Assembly: GCF_003441595.1 (NCBI RefSeq)
Contig: NZ_CP031848.1
Location: 3,968,001-4,032,000, forward strand
Length of the DNA: 64,000 nt
Direction: 5' to 3'
DNA from: Marinobacter sp. Arc7-DN-1
GTDB taxonomy: Bacteria; Pseudomonadota; Gammaproteobacteria; Pseudomonadales; Oleiphilaceae
Positions 41,970-51,587 of the stretch are shown one piece after another. Each line of letters begins with the position of its first letter. The first letter of the stretch is position 1. Made by a program: the position numbers and the translations under genes. The notes under the pieces are model-generated. The model worked only from the letters and a program-made list of their open reading frames with translations, made no database searches and had not been told where the DNA came from.

Positions 41970-44354
41970 ATGTCCAACCCTAAGCATGACAAGGGCGAAC
42001 ACTACCTGACCACGCCCAAGGCAGAACCATTCCTGGAGCGGCTGATTTTCAACAACCGGGCACTCATTCTGATTGCCTTTACCGTGTTGACGCTGTTTCT
42101 GGGTTACAACGCCATCAAGATCCAGCCTGATGCCAGTTTCGAGCGCATGATCCCGCTTGAACATCCGTACATCGTTAACATGCTGGAGCATCGGGACGAT
42201 CTCGAAAATCTCGGTAACTTCGTTCGTATCGCCGTGGAGGTTGAAGATGGCGATATCTTTACTCAGGAATACATGGAAACCCTGAAGCAGATCACGGACG
42301 AGGTTTTCTATCTGGATGGCGTGGACCGATCGGGTCTTAAATCCCTGTGGACCTCGAACGTTCGCTGGGTGGAAGTGACTGAGCAGGGTTTCCAGGGTGG
42401 AACCGTTATTCCGGATAACTACGATGGTTCAAGAGACAGTCTTGAGCGGTTGCGTCAGAACGTTCTGCGCTCCAATGAAGTCGGGCGCCTGATTTCCGAT
42501 AACTTCCAGTCAACGATTGTTTACGCGCCGTTGTATGAAAAAAATCCGGAGACCGGTGAGGCTCTCGACTACGGCGAATTCTCTCGTCAGTTGGAAGAAA
42601 AGATCCGTGAAAAGTACGAGGCCCAGAATCCGAACATTGAGATTCATATTGTCGGTTTTGCAAAAAAGGTTGGCGATCTGATTGAAGGGATTGGCTCCAT
42701 CGCCTGGTTTGCCGGCATCACCATCCTGCTGACCACGCTGCTGCTGTTCTGGTATTCCCGTTCGATTGCCGGAACTCTGGTCCCCGTCTTTACCTCGATC
42801 ATTGCGGTTTTCCTGCAGCTGGGAACTCTGCGGTTGATGGGTTATGGCCTGGATCCGTATTCCGTTTTGGTGCCGTTCCTGGTGTTTGCGATTGGTATCA
42901 GTCACGGCGTCCAGATTGTTAACGCCATGGCGGTTGAGGCGGCCAGGGGCTTTGACTCGGTCACGGCTGCCCGCCTTGCCTTCCGTGCCCTTTATATCCC
43001 GGGTATGCTGGCACTGATCTCCGATGCGTTCGGTTTCCTCACACTCATCTTCATTGAGATTGACGTAATCCGGGATCTGGCGGTGGCAGCGGGTATTGGC
43101 GTGGCCTTCGTTATCCTGACCAACCTGGTGCTGCATGTTCTGATCATGTCTTACATCGGGATCTCCCAGGGCGGTATTCGCCATGTGCAGAACCATGGGG
43201 AAAAGCAGGACCGGAAGTGGCGCGTCATGTCTTACTTCTCACATCCGGGCGTGGCGCCGATCTCCCTGCTGATCGCCGTGATTGGCCTTGGGCTCGGCCT
43301 CTACTACAAACAAAACCTCAAAATTGGCGATCTGGACCGGGGTGCACCCGAGCTGCGTGCGGATTCCAGATACAACAAGGACAACGCCTACATCATCGAC
43401 AACTACTCCACCAGTGCCGATGTGCTTGTGGTAATGGTGAAAACGCCGGAAGAGCAGTGCACCCAGTACAACGTGCTGCGTGCCATGGACGCCTTGCAGT
43501 GGGAGTTGCAGAACACACCGGGTGTACAGTCTTCCGTGTCGCTGGCGGATGTGTCCAAAGTGGTGACCAAGGCGCTGAATGAGGGTAACTGGAAGTGGTA
43601 CGAGATTTCCCGTAACCAGACCATCATCAACGCGTCCATTCGTGAGGCACCGGCGGGGCTGATCAATACCGACTGCAGTCTGACACCCGTGCTTGTGTTT
43701 CTTGAGGATCACAAGGCGGAAACGCTGGAAACGGTCATTGAACGTGTTGAGGAGTTCGCCAGCGCCAACAGTACCGAGGAGCACAGGTTCCTGTTGGCAG
43801 CAGGCAACTCAGGCGTGGAAGCGGCGACCAACGAGGTGATTTCCAGCGCCAAGGACAAGATGCTGCTGCTGGTTTACGGCGTGGTGAGTTTACTGTGCTT
43901 TGTTACCTTCCGTTCGATCCGCGCGGTGCTCTGTATTGTGATACCGCTTGGTCTGACCTCTGTCCTCGGCGAAGCGATCATGGCGGTGTCCGGTATTGGC
44001 ATCAAGGTAGCGACGTTGCCGGTTATCGCCCTGGGGGTTGGTATTGGTGTTGACTACGGCATCTATATCTACAGCAAGCTGGAGAAGTATCTTCTTGAGG
44101 GCAAACCCCTTCAGGAGGCCTATTACGAGACGCTGCGCTCCACCGGTAAGGCTGTTATGTTCACCGGTGTAACACTGGGTCTCGGCGTTGTTACCTGGAT
44201 TTTCTCCCCGATCAAGTTCCAGGCAGACATGGGCTTTCTCCTGTTCTTTATGTTCCTGTGGAACATGGTTGGAGCCATCTGGCTGCTGCCGGCTCTCGCC
44301 CGGTTCCTGTTGAGGCCGGATCAAATGCTTGCAAAAGCGCGCACTGCGAAATAA
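41970..44354 (+). CDS. RND/MMPL-family exporter
   Basis: A 794-residue membrane protein with about 12 transmembrane segments in two halves, each a single helix, a large periplasmic loop and five helices (first helix near residue 30; cluster ~230-400; second helix ~425; cluster ~630-785). The VPVFTSIIAVFLQLGTLRLMGYGLDP and VIALGVGIGVDYGIYIYSKL segments carry the charged residues of RND proton relays. It belongs to the MMPL/HpnN-like lipid exporters rather than multidrug pumps. AGAGGGG precedes the ATG. It ends an operon-like set with DUF1329 and YCF48 and is closed by the terminator at 44375. Confidence 0.88.
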   Translation: MSNPKHDKGEHYLTTPKAEPFLERLIFNNRALILIAFTVLTLFLGYNAIKIQPDASFERMIPLEHPYIVNMLEHRDDLENLGNFVRIAVEVEDGDIFTQEYMETLKQITDEVFYLDGVDRSGLKSLWTSNVRWVEVTEQGFQGGTVIPDNYDGSRDSLERLRQNVLRSNEVGRLISDNFQSTIVYAPLYEKNPETGEALDYGEFSRQLEEKIREKYEAQNPNIEIHIVGFAKKVGDLIEGIGSIAWFAGITILLTTLLLFWYSRSIAGTLVPVFTSIIAVFLQLGTLRLMGYGLDPYSVLVPFLVFAIGISHGVQIVNAMAVEAARGFDSVTAARLAFRALYIPGMLALISDAFGFLTLIFIEIDVIRDLAVAAGIGVAFVILTNLVLHVLIMSYIGISQGGIRHVQNHGEKQDRKWRVMSYFSHPGVAPISLLIAVIGLGLGLYYKQNLKIGDLDRGAPELRADSRYNKDNAYIIDNYSTSADVLVVMVKTPEEQCTQYNVLRAMDALQWELQNTPGVQSSVSLADVSKVVTKALNEGNWKWYEISRNQTIINASIREAPAGLINTDCSLTPVLVFLEDHKAETLETVIERVEEFASANSTEEHRFLLAAGNSGVEAATNEVISSAKDKMLLLVYGVVSLLCFVTFRSIRAVLCIVIPLGLTSVLGEAIMAVSGIGIKVATLPVIALGVGIGVDYGIYIYSKLEKYLLEGKPLQEAYYETLRSTGKAVMFTGVTLGLGVVTWIFSPIKFQADMGFLLFFMFLWNMVGAIWLLPALARFLLRPDQMLAKARTAK

Positions 44355-44374
44355 GATTCGCAGCGACTTGAACA

Positions 44375-44400
44375 AAAAAGCCCGCATTGCGGGTTTTTTT
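44375..44400. terminator. Intrinsic terminator after the RND exporter
   Basis: CCCGC-ATT-GCGGG flanked by AAAAAAG on the left and a run of seven T residues on the right; it works on the plus strand and is nearly symmetrical. Confidence 0.9.
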
Positions 44401-44541
44401 GTTGTCTGCTCAATCGGTTAGCGAGCTAATCCACACTTTATTTATGGCGTGAAGTGGTCTATGTTCTAAGACGACCGCGATGTCCGCTCGCAGCAAAAGG
44501 CGGGCAATTGATGATAACGACCAGAAAAAGGAAGAACTCAC

Positions 44542-45525
44542 ATGACACTGAAACTCAAAGCCTCTGCATTTGCCGTTGCTGCTGCTGTTGGCCTGGGTGT
44601 GGCCTCAGCATCGGTGACCGCACAGGAGCAACAGTTCGTGACCATCGGTACCGGCGGTGTGACCGGGGTCTATTACCCGGCCGGCGGTGCCATCTGCCGT
44701 CTGGTGAACATGGATCGCAAAGAACATGGTATTCGGTGCTCCGTAGAAAGCACCGGCGGTTCCGTCTACAACCTGAACGCCATTCGCCAGGGCGAGCTGG
44801 ATCTGGCGGTTGCCCAGTCTGACTGGCAGTACCATGCCTACAACGGCACGAGCCAGTTTAAAGACGACGGCGCCAACAAGAAGCTTCGTGCGGTTTTCTC
44901 CCTGCACCCGGAACCGTTCACAGTCGTTGCCAGCAAGGGCTCCGGCATCAAGACTTTTGAAGACCTTGAAGGCAAGCGTGTGTCCGTGGGCAACCCCGGT
45001 TCCGGCCAGCGTGCAACGGCTGAAGTGCTGATGGATGAGATGGGCTGGACCATGGACAAGTTTTCACTGGCTGCTGAACTGAAAGCGGCAGAACAGTCCC
45101 AGGCGCTGTGTGATGGCAACATTGATGCTTTCTTCTACACAGTCGGGCATCCCTCCGGCGCCATCAAGGAAGCGACCACTTCCTGTGACAGCGTCATCGT
45201 TGAAGTGGATAACGCCGCCACCAAAAAGCTGATCGATGAGAATCCGTACTATCGTAAAGCCATCATTCCCGGTGGCATGTACCGCGGAACCGACGAGGAT
45301 GTGGCCACCTTCGGGGTAGCCGCGACCTTTGTGTCCTCTACCGATGTGTCCGAAAAGGTGGTTTACGAAGTGGTCAAGGCAGTGTTCGAAAACTTTGACA
45401 GTTTCAAGCGCCTGCATCCGGCATTTGCCAATCTGGAGAAGTCAGAAATGGTATCTGATGCCCTGAGTGCGCCGCTGCATCCGGGTGCCCTGAAGTACTA
45501 CAAGGAAGCGGGTCTGATCAAATAA
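44542..45525 (+). CDS. TAXI-family TRAP transporter solute-binding protein
   Basis: A 327-residue periplasmic binding protein. A signal peptide (~1-28, ending SVTAQ) is followed by the TAXI opening TIGTGGVTGVYYPAGGAICRLVN. Other family stretches are the SVYNLNAIRQGELDLAVAQSDWQY and FEDLEGKRVSVGNPGSGQR. TAXI proteins feed TRAP transporters; substrates include glutamate and other organic acids, so the solute here is unknown. AAGGAAG precedes the ATG. It is followed 76 bases later by the fused TRAP permease. Confidence 0.92.
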   Translation: MTLKLKASAFAVAAAVGLGVASASVTAQEQQFVTIGTGGVTGVYYPAGGAICRLVNMDRKEHGIRCSVESTGGSVYNLNAIRQGELDLAVAQSDWQYHAYNGTSQFKDDGANKKLRAVFSLHPEPFTVVASKGSGIKTFEDLEGKRVSVGNPGSGQRATAEVLMDEMGWTMDKFSLAAELKAAEQSQALCDGNIDAFFYTVGHPSGAIKEATTSCDSVIVEVDNAATKKLIDENPYYRKAIIPGGMYRGTDEDVATFGVAATFVSSTDVSEKVVYEVVKAVFENFDSFKRLHPAFANLEKSEMVSDALSAPLHPGALKYYKEAGLIK

Positions 45526-45601
45526 CGACTGACCGGGCAATCGGGTGTGGCCTGTGCCACCCCGATTGTTGTTTCCTTTCCCTCCTTCACAGGACATACC
45601 T

Positions 45602-48208
45602 ATGACCGGCAAAGATCCTAACTCCGGGGATTCCGTAGATACTTCAGCCGTAGATCAGTTCCTGCAAACAGAAACCGGCGGGCGTGCCGGCACCGGATAT
45701 GCTGCGGTGCTTCTGTTTGTTATTCCGGTGGTCTGGTCTCTGTTTCAATTGTGGATTGCTTCGCCACTGCCCTACATTTTTGAAATAGGGGTGTTTAACT
45801 CAACAGAGGCACGTTCGATCCACCTGGCGTTTGCGTCTTTCCTGGCGTTTGCCGCCTTCCCCATGATCAAGGGGCGGCACGACACCTCCAACGCAGTGCC
45901 CTTTTATGACTGGATTCTTGCACTTCTGGCAGCGTTCTCGTCGGCGTACCTGTACATCTTCTATAAGGAGCTGTCGACTCGGCCGGGTGCGCCAATTCTG
46001 CAGGATCTGATCATCGCAATGCTCGGCCTGGTGCTTCTGCTTGAGGCGACCCGCCGTGCCCTCGGCCTGCCACTCACAATTGTGGCTGCCGTGTTCATTT
46101 TCTATTCGCTCGCGGGCCCCTACATGCCGGATGTGATTTCCCATGGCGGCGCCAGCCTGGAAAAACTCGCCTCGCATCAGTGGTTGGGTACCGAGGGCGT
46201 GTTCGGTGTTGCCCTGGGTGTCTCCACGAGCTTCGTGTTCTTGTTTGTGCTTTTTGGTGCCTTGCTGGAGAGAGCTGGAGCGGGTAACTATTTCATCAAG
46301 GTTGCCTATGCCTCCCTGGGTCACATGAAGGGTGGTCCGGCGAAGGCGGCGGTGGTGTCCAGTGGCTTGAGCGGGATCATCTCCGGCTCCTCCATTGCAA
46401 ATGTGGTTACCACCGGCACCTTCACAATTCCGCTGATGAAGCGGGTCGGATTCCCAGCCACCAAAGCCGGTGCCGTAGAGGTGGCTGCGTCCACCAATGG
46501 CCAACTGACGCCGCCAGTAATGGGGGCGGCAGCGTTCCTGATGGTGGAGTACGTGGGCATCTCCTATCTGGAGGTGATGAAACACGCGATCCTTCCCGCA
46601 ATGATTTCCTATATTGCCCTGATCTATATTGTCCACCTCGAGGCCTGCAAACTGAACATGCAGGGGCTGGAGCGGCCAAACAAGCCGACGCTTGCCCAGC
46701 GGTTGCTGACCTGGGTTTTTATGCTCTTGGGCCTGTCGGTGCTGACCCTGGCGGTGTACTACGGAATTGGCTGGACGAAAGAGGTATTTGGTGCCGCGGC
46801 GGTGTGGGTTCTGGGGCCCGTTGTGTTGGCCATCTATATCGGATTGGTGGGTTATGCGGCCAAATTCCCGGACTTGCAGGAAGATGACCCGGCCGATTCA
46901 ATGGACGAGCTGCCACCACTGGGGCGCACGGTGAAAACCGGTCTTTATTATCTCTTGCCTGTCGTGGTTCTGATCTGGTGCCTTACGGTGGAACGTTTCT
47001 CACCGCAGCTTTCTGCATTCTGGGCGACCATGTTCATGATCTTTATTGTGGTTACCCAGGTACCACTCAAGAACCTGTTCCGCAAACGGGGAAAAATCGG
47101 AGGGGCGACCAAGCAAGGCGTTGTGGATGTCGTGAATTCACTGGCAACCGGCGCCAGGAACATGATTGGCATTGGTGTGGCGACGGCATCAGCGGGTATC
47201 GTTGTTGGCACGGTTACGCTTACGGGCATTGGCCTGGTCATGGCCCAGTTTGTCGAGTTTATCTCCGGCGGCAACCTGATGCTTATGCTGGTTTTCACTG
47301 CTGTGATCAGTCTTATCCTGGGTATGGGGCTTCCGACCACGGCCAATTACATTGTGGTGTCGACCCTGATGGCACCGGTTATTGTGACGCTGGGGGCCCA
47401 GAATGGGCTGATCGTGCCGCTCATCGCTGTGCACCTGTTCGTGTTTTACTTCGGGATACTGGCGGACGACACGCCGCCGGTGGGGCTTGCGGCCTACGCC
47501 GCCGCCGCGATTTCCGGGGCCGACCCCATTCGAACGGGTGTTCAGGGGTTCACCTACGATATCCGGACCGCGATCCTGCCGTTCATGTTTATCTTCAACA
47601 CCCAGTTGTTGCTGATCGGGCTGACAGGCTGGTTTGATCTTCTGGTCACCGTATTCAGTGCCGTGACGGCCATGCTGGTTTTCTCCGCGGCAACGCAGGG
47701 GTTCTGGTTTACCCGCACCCGCTGGTGGGAAACCCTTTGTCTGCTGTTGATAACGTTCACTCTTTTCCGGCCCGGGTTCTGGTGGGATAGGGTCTATCCG
47801 CCGGTTGAGAGCCGCCCCGGAACCGAGATCATGGAATACATCGAGGCTGTTCCGGCGGGTGAGGATATTGTTATCAAGGCCACGGGTATGACCATTGATG
47901 GCGATGAGAAGTCAACATTCCTGCAACTGCCATTGCCTGCGGGCGAGACTCCCGAAGCCCGGCTCCAGGAATCAGGTCTTGGTCTGCGCCGGGACGGCGA
48001 TCAGATGATTGTGGACTTTGTGTCCTACGGCAGTGTGGCGGAAACTGCCGGCCTGTACTTCGACTGGACGATCGATGCCTTTCAGGTGCCGCTGGAGCGC
48101 CCGCCGAAGGAGCTGATGTTCATTCCGGCACTGGTGCTTCTGGGGCTGGTTGCCTTCGGGCAGTTACGCCGACGGGCCAGGGAAGAGGGGGCAGTGGAGC
48201 CAGCCTGA
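45602..48208 (+). CDS. Fused TRAP transporter permease (DctQM type, DUF3394 tail)
   Basis: An 868-residue membrane protein with around 20 hydrophobic segments. The N-terminal four-helix part (~30-190) is DctQ-like and the large part (~200-690) DctM-like, with VVSSGLSGIISGSSIANVVTTGTFTIPLM and the GMGLPTTANYIVVSTLMAPVI blocks characteristic of the TAXI-associated fusion. A soluble domain (~735-830) before a last membrane helix resembles DUF3394. It works with the preceding TAXI protein in ion-driven uptake. ATG at 45602 has AGGACA upstream; an in-frame start at 45545 gives an implausible extension. The terminator at 48231 follows. Confidence 0.9.
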   Translation: MTGKDPNSGDSVDTSAVDQFLQTETGGRAGTGYAAVLLFVIPVVWSLFQLWIASPLPYIFEIGVFNSTEARSIHLAFASFLAFAAFPMIKGRHDTSNAVPFYDWILALLAAFSSAYLYIFYKELSTRPGAPILQDLIIAMLGLVLLLEATRRALGLPLTIVAAVFIFYSLAGPYMPDVISHGGASLEKLASHQWLGTEGVFGVALGVSTSFVFLFVLFGALLERAGAGNYFIKVAYASLGHMKGGPAKAAVVSSGLSGIISGSSIANVVTTGTFTIPLMKRVGFPATKAGAVEVAASTNGQLTPPVMGAAAFLMVEYVGISYLEVMKHAILPAMISYIALIYIVHLEACKLNMQGLERPNKPTLAQRLLTWVFMLLGLSVLTLAVYYGIGWTKEVFGAAAVWVLGPVVLAIYIGLVGYAAKFPDLQEDDPADSMDELPPLGRTVKTGLYYLLPVVVLIWCLTVERFSPQLSAFWATMFMIFIVVTQVPLKNLFRKRGKIGGATKQGVVDVVNSLATGARNMIGIGVATASAGIVVGTVTLTGIGLVMAQFVEFISGGNLMLMLVFTAVISLILGMGLPTTANYIVVSTLMAPVIVTLGAQNGLIVPLIAVHLFVFYFGILADDTPPVGLAAYAAAAISGADPIRTGVQGFTYDIRTAILPFMFIFNTQLLLIGLTGWFDLLVTVFSAVTAMLVFSAATQGFWFTRTRWWETLCLLLITFTLFRPGFWWDRVYPPVESRPGTEIMEYIEAVPAGEDIVIKATGMTIDGDEKSTFLQLPLPAGETPEARLQESGLGLRRDGDQMIVDFVSYGSVAETAGLYFDWTIDAFQVPLERPPKELMFIPALVLLGLVAFGQLRRRAREEGAVEPA

Positions 48209-48230
48209 CCAATGTTTCTGTCCGTAAAAG

Positions 48231-48257
48231 CCCGGCATTAACCTGTCGGGTTTTTTT
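48231..48257 (+). terminator. Intrinsic terminator after the TRAP permease
   Basis: CCCGGCA (48231-48237) pairs with TGTCGGG (48244-48250), with one G-T pair, and is followed by seven T residues. Confidence 0.85.
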
Positions 48258-48361
48258 CTGTTAGACTTCGCCTCGAATCGGCCCGCGGTTTGTGTCGCGC
48301 AGTGCCGTCAACATGTGGTCTCTGGTATAGATCACCGCTGAGTAACCAACAGGAGCTTTCC

Positions 48362-50287
48362 ATGCCCGTCGTAACCCTGCCCGATGGCAGCCATCGCAGT
48401 TTTGCTGAACCCGTAACCGTCCATGACGTCGCCGCCGATATTGGTGCTGGCCTCGCCAAAGCCGCTCTCGCCGGGAAGGTGGATGGCCGGCTTGTAGACA
48501 CCAGCTACCGCATTGAAGACGATGCTGAGCTGGCCATTGTCACCGAGCGTGATGAAGATGGCGTCGATATCATCCGTCACTCCACTGCCCATTTGCTGGC
48601 AATGGCCGTCAAGGAGCTGTTTCCGGCAGCCCAGGTTACCATCGGCCCGGTCATCGACAACGGCTTCTATTACGACTTCAAGTTCGACCGCCCCTTTACC
48701 AACGAGGACCTGGCGCGGATCGAGAAGCGTATGGAGGAGCTTTCGAAACAGGATATTCCGGTTTCCCGGTCTGTTATGTCCCGGGAAGACGCCGTCAAGC
48801 TGTTTGAGGAGATGGGTGAAGAGTACAAGGTGCGCATCATTGAGGACATTCCCGGTGATGAGGACCTGTCCTTCTATCGCCAGGGCGACTTCATCGACCT
48901 GTGCCGCGGCCCCCACGTGCCCAGTACCGGCAAGCTGAAGGCGTTCAAGCTGACCAAGGTTTCCGGCGCTTTCTGGCGTGGTGACACCGGCAACGAACAG
49001 TTGCAGCGTGTTTACGGCACAGCCTGGGGCAACAAGAAGGACCTGAAGGCGTACCTGCACCGTCTGGAAGAAGCCGAAAAACGTGATCACCGAAAGGTTG
49101 GTAAGAAGCTTAATCTGTTCCACATGCAGGAAGAAGCGCCCGGGATGGTGTTCTGGCACCCGGACGGCTGGTCGCTGTACCAGGAAATTGAACAGTACAT
49201 GCGCCGCAAGCAGCAGGAGCATGGTTACAAGGAAATCAAGACGCCCCAGGTGGTGTCCCGTACTCTGTGGGAAAAGTCGGGTCACTGGGACAAGTTTAAG
49301 GACGACATGTTCACCACGGAGTCGGAGAAGCACGACTACGCCATCAAGCCCATGAACTGTCCGTGCCACGTTCAGGTCTTTAACCAGGGGCTGAAGAGCT
49401 ACAAGGATCTTCCCCTGCGACTGGCAGAGTTCGGTTCCTGTCACCGTAACGAGGCGTCGGGTGCACTGCACGGCCTGATGCGTGTTCGCGGTTTTACGCA
49501 AGATGATGCCCACATCTTCTGCGAAGAGGACGCGATCCAGAAGGAAGTGTCGGACTTCATTGGAATGCTGCACGAGATCTACACAGATTTCGGGTTTACC
49601 GAGATTCTGTACAAATTGTCCACTCGCCCTGAGAAGCGGGTCGGTTCCGACGAAGTCTGGGACAAGGCCGAGGCCGCCCTGGAAGAGGCGCTGAATCGTG
49701 AGGGCGTGGACTGGGAATTGTTGCCGGGCGAAGGTGCTTTCTACGGCCCTAAAATCGAATTCTCCCTGAAAGACTGTATCGGCCGGGTATGGCAATGCGG
49801 TACCATTCAGGTCGATTTTTCCATGCCGGGCCGCCTTGGCGCCCAGTATGTGGCAGATAATTCCGAGCGTAAGACGCCGGTCATGCTGCACCGAGCGGTA
49901 CTCGGGTCGTTCGAGCGGTTCATCGGTATTCTGATTGAAGAATACGAAGGCGCATTCCCCACCTGGCTGGCACCAAGCCAGGTTGTGGTCCTCAATATCA
50001 CCGATAATCAGCGTGACTATTGTCAGAATCTGGCGAAAAAGTGGGATTCTTTGGGCTTTAGGGTTAATGCTGACTTGAGAAACGAGAAGATCGGCTTTAA
50101 AATCCGCGAGCATACTCTTAACAAGGTTCCCTATCTTGTCGTCGTCGGCGACAAAGAGGTCGACAACAACACCGTTGCGGTGAGAACCCGCAAAGGCGAA
50201 GATTTGGGAACGCTATCGCTCGAAGCGTTTGAGCAACTTTTGCAGAAAGATGTTGAGCGCAAGGGCAAAACAAAGACGGAGATCTAA
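48362..50287 (+). CDS. thrS: Threonyl-tRNA synthetase
   Basis: A 641-residue class II synthetase, one residue from the E. coli length (642). It has the TGS domain (~1-63), the editing domain with HSTAHLLAMAV and GPVIDNGFYYDF, the catalytic core with MNCPCHVQVF, RLAEFGSCHRNEASGALHG (motif 2) and the anticodon-binding C-terminus. It charges tRNA-Thr. The ATG at 48362 has AGGAG. It opens the translation operon and is followed by infC after only two bases. E. coli ThrS represses its own translation through a leader; I did not find a tRNA-like leader I can defend. Confidence 0.98.
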   Translation: MPVVTLPDGSHRSFAEPVTVHDVAADIGAGLAKAALAGKVDGRLVDTSYRIEDDAELAIVTERDEDGVDIIRHSTAHLLAMAVKELFPAAQVTIGPVIDNGFYYDFKFDRPFTNEDLARIEKRMEELSKQDIPVSRSVMSREDAVKLFEEMGEEYKVRIIEDIPGDEDLSFYRQGDFIDLCRGPHVPSTGKLKAFKLTKVSGAFWRGDTGNEQLQRVYGTAWGNKKDLKAYLHRLEEAEKRDHRKVGKKLNLFHMQEEAPGMVFWHPDGWSLYQEIEQYMRRKQQEHGYKEIKTPQVVSRTLWEKSGHWDKFKDDMFTTESEKHDYAIKPMNCPCHVQVFNQGLKSYKDLPLRLAEFGSCHRNEASGALHGLMRVRGFTQDDAHIFCEEDAIQKEVSDFIGMLHEIYTDFGFTEILYKLSTRPEKRVGSDEVWDKAEAALEEALNREGVDWELLPGEGAFYGPKIEFSLKDCIGRVWQCGTIQVDFSMPGRLGAQYVADNSERKTPVMLHRAVLGSFERFIGILIEEYEGAFPTWLAPSQVVVLNITDNQRDYCQNLAKKWDSLGFRVNADLRNEKIGFKIREHTLNKVPYLVVVGDKEVDNNTVAVRTRKGEDLGTLSLEAFEQLLQKDVERKGKTKTEI

Positions 50288-50289
50288 TT

Positions 50290-50829
50290 ATTAAACAGCG
50301 AGCGAATCGGGGTGGGCGTACACCAAAGGCGCCGATCAATGAGAATATTGACGCAACCGAAGTCCGTCTGATCGATGCCGAAGGCAACCAGGTCGGTGTA
50401 GTACCAATAGAGGACGCCATCAAGCAAGCTGAAGAGGCGTCTCTTGACCTGGTCCAGGTTACGGATTCCGATCCGATCGTCTGTAAGATAATGGACTACG
50501 GCAAGAAAATCTTCGACGAGAAGAAGGCCAAGGCGGCTGCCAAGAAAAAACAGAAGCAGACGCAGGTCAAAGAGCTTAAGTTCCGTCCCGGAACTGAAGA
50601 AGGGGATTATCAGGTAAAACTACGCAACCTGGTACGTTTCCTTGAAAACGGGGACCGCGGCAAAATCACGATCCGCTTCCGTGGCCGTGAGATGGCACAC
50701 CAGGAAATTGGTATGCAACTCATGCAGCGCATCGAAGCAGATGTGGAAGAGCTTGCCCAGGTAGAGATGCGGCCGAAAATGGAAGGCCGGCAGATGACCA
50801 TGGTTGTGGCGCCCCGCAAGAAGAAGTGA
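50290..50829 (+). CDS. infC: Translation initiation factor IF-3, with ATT start
   Basis: A 179-residue IF-3. The start is ATT at 50290, two bases after the thrS stop and with GGAG eight bases upstream, as in other bacteria where infC uses AUU for self-regulation. The first residues (KQRANRGGRTPKAPINENI) match IF-3 N-termini; the linker has KKQKQTQVKELKFRPGT; the C-domain has FRGREMAHQEIGMQLMQRI. IF-3 rejects non-canonical start codons, so the rare codon makes its own synthesis fall when IF-3 is abundant. Counting only from the first ATG at 50491 would lose the N-domain. Confidence 0.95.
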   Translation: MKQRANRGGRTPKAPINENIDATEVRLIDAEGNQVGVVPIEDAIKQAEEASLDLVQVTDSDPIVCKIMDYGKKIFDEKKAKAAAKKKQKQTQVKELKFRPGTEEGDYQVKLRNLVRFLENGDRGKITIRFRGREMAHQEIGMQLMQRIEADVEELAQVEMRPKMEGRQMTMVVAPRKKK

Positions 50830-50847
50830 ACCTGATCGGGTGCTTGT

Positions 50848-50865
50848 CCCCCGCGCATGCGGGGG
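50848..50865 (+). promoter_or_regulatory. Hairpin between infC and rpmI
   Basis: CCCCCGC-GCAT-GCGGGGG is a perfect 7-bp stem without T-tract. In many bacteria L20 binds an RNA structure before rpmI to repress rpmI-rplT; this hairpin may be part of such a leader. Confidence 0.45.
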
Positions 50866-50924
50866 ATTTGTCGTTCAGGGGCACGTCATTGTTTATTTAA
50901 AAATAGAATGCGGAGTTTTAAAAA

Positions 50925-51116
50925 ATGCCTAAGATGAAAACCAAAAGCGGAGCCACCAAGCGGTTCAAGAAAACCGCCACCGGCTTCAAGCACAAGCAGT
51001 CCTTCACCAGTCACATCCTGACCAAGAAGAGCCCGAAGCGTAAGCGTCAGCTGCGCGGCACCAAGCTCATCGCCAAGTCGGATGTTGCATCTATCAAGCG
51101 TATGACCGCGTGCTGA
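50925..51116 (+). CDS. rpmI: Ribosomal protein bL35
   Basis: A 63-residue basic protein with the bL35 sequence pattern PKMKTKSGATKRFKKTATGF and, at the end, the RQLRGTKLIAKSDVASIKRM segment. It binds the large ribosomal subunit. It is the standard neighbour of infC and rplT, with 95 bases before it and 50 after. Transcription from thrS/infC continues, with possible L20 feedback at the leader. Confidence 0.97.
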   Translation: MPKMKTKSGATKRFKKTATGFKHKQSFTSHILTKKSPKRKRQLRGTKLIAKSDVASIKRMTAC

Positions 51117-51166
51117 TCCAGCCGCGAGAATCATTCCTTAGAAAGTACAGGTAGAAGGATTAAAGT

Positions 51167-51520
51167 ATGGCTCGTGTAAAACGTGGTGTGGTCGCACGCC
51201 GTCGTCACAAAAAGATTCTCAATCAGGCCAAAGGTTACTACGGCGCTCGTAGCCGGGTATTCCGTGTAGCCAAGCAAGCGGTTATCAAAGCCGGTCAGTA
51301 CGCTTACCGCGACCGTCGTAACCGCAAGCGTGCTTTCCGCGCTCTGTGGATTGCCCGTATCAATGCTGGTGCCCGCGCTAACGGTCTGTCCTACAGCCGT
51401 CTGATCGCTGGTCTGAAAAAGGCTAACGTTGAAATCGATCGTAAGGTTCTGGCCGATCTGGCCATGAACGAGCAGCAGGCGTTTGCCGCTGTTGTTGAGA
51501 AGGCCAAGGCGTCCCTGTGA
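51167..51520 (+). CDS. rplT: Ribosomal protein bL20
   Basis: A 117-residue basic protein with the bL20 pattern ARVKRGVVARRRHKKILNQA and AKGYYGARSRVFRVAKQAVI, and the C-terminal SRLIAGLKKANVEIDRKVL globular part. It is a primary binder of 23S rRNA and, in E. coli, the repressor of rpmI-rplT translation. A strong terminator/attenuator hairpin stands 68 bases after its stop, before pheS. Confidence 0.98.
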   Translation: MARVKRGVVARRRHKKILNQAKGYYGARSRVFRVAKQAVIKAGQYAYRDRRNRKRAFRALWIARINAGARANGLSYSRLIAGLKKANVEIDRKVLADLAMNEQQAFAAVVEKAKASL

Positions 51521-51555
51521 TCGCTTAGCTCTTTCATCGATTGCTGATCGATATG

Positions 51556-51582
51556 GGCGCCTCATGATTTCATGATGGCGCC
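51556..51582 (+). promoter_or_regulatory. First hairpin of the rplT-pheS spacer
   Basis: GGCGCC (51556-51561) pairs with GGCGCC (51577-51582), and CATGA with TCATG inside. It directly precedes the terminator hairpin and could take part in an attenuation switch. Confidence 0.4.
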
Positions 51583-51587
51583 TCCTG

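Noticed and set aside
48332..50113. A 593-codon open frame on the minus strand
   Set aside because: It is antisense to thrS, whose identity is certain, and shows no recognisable domain.
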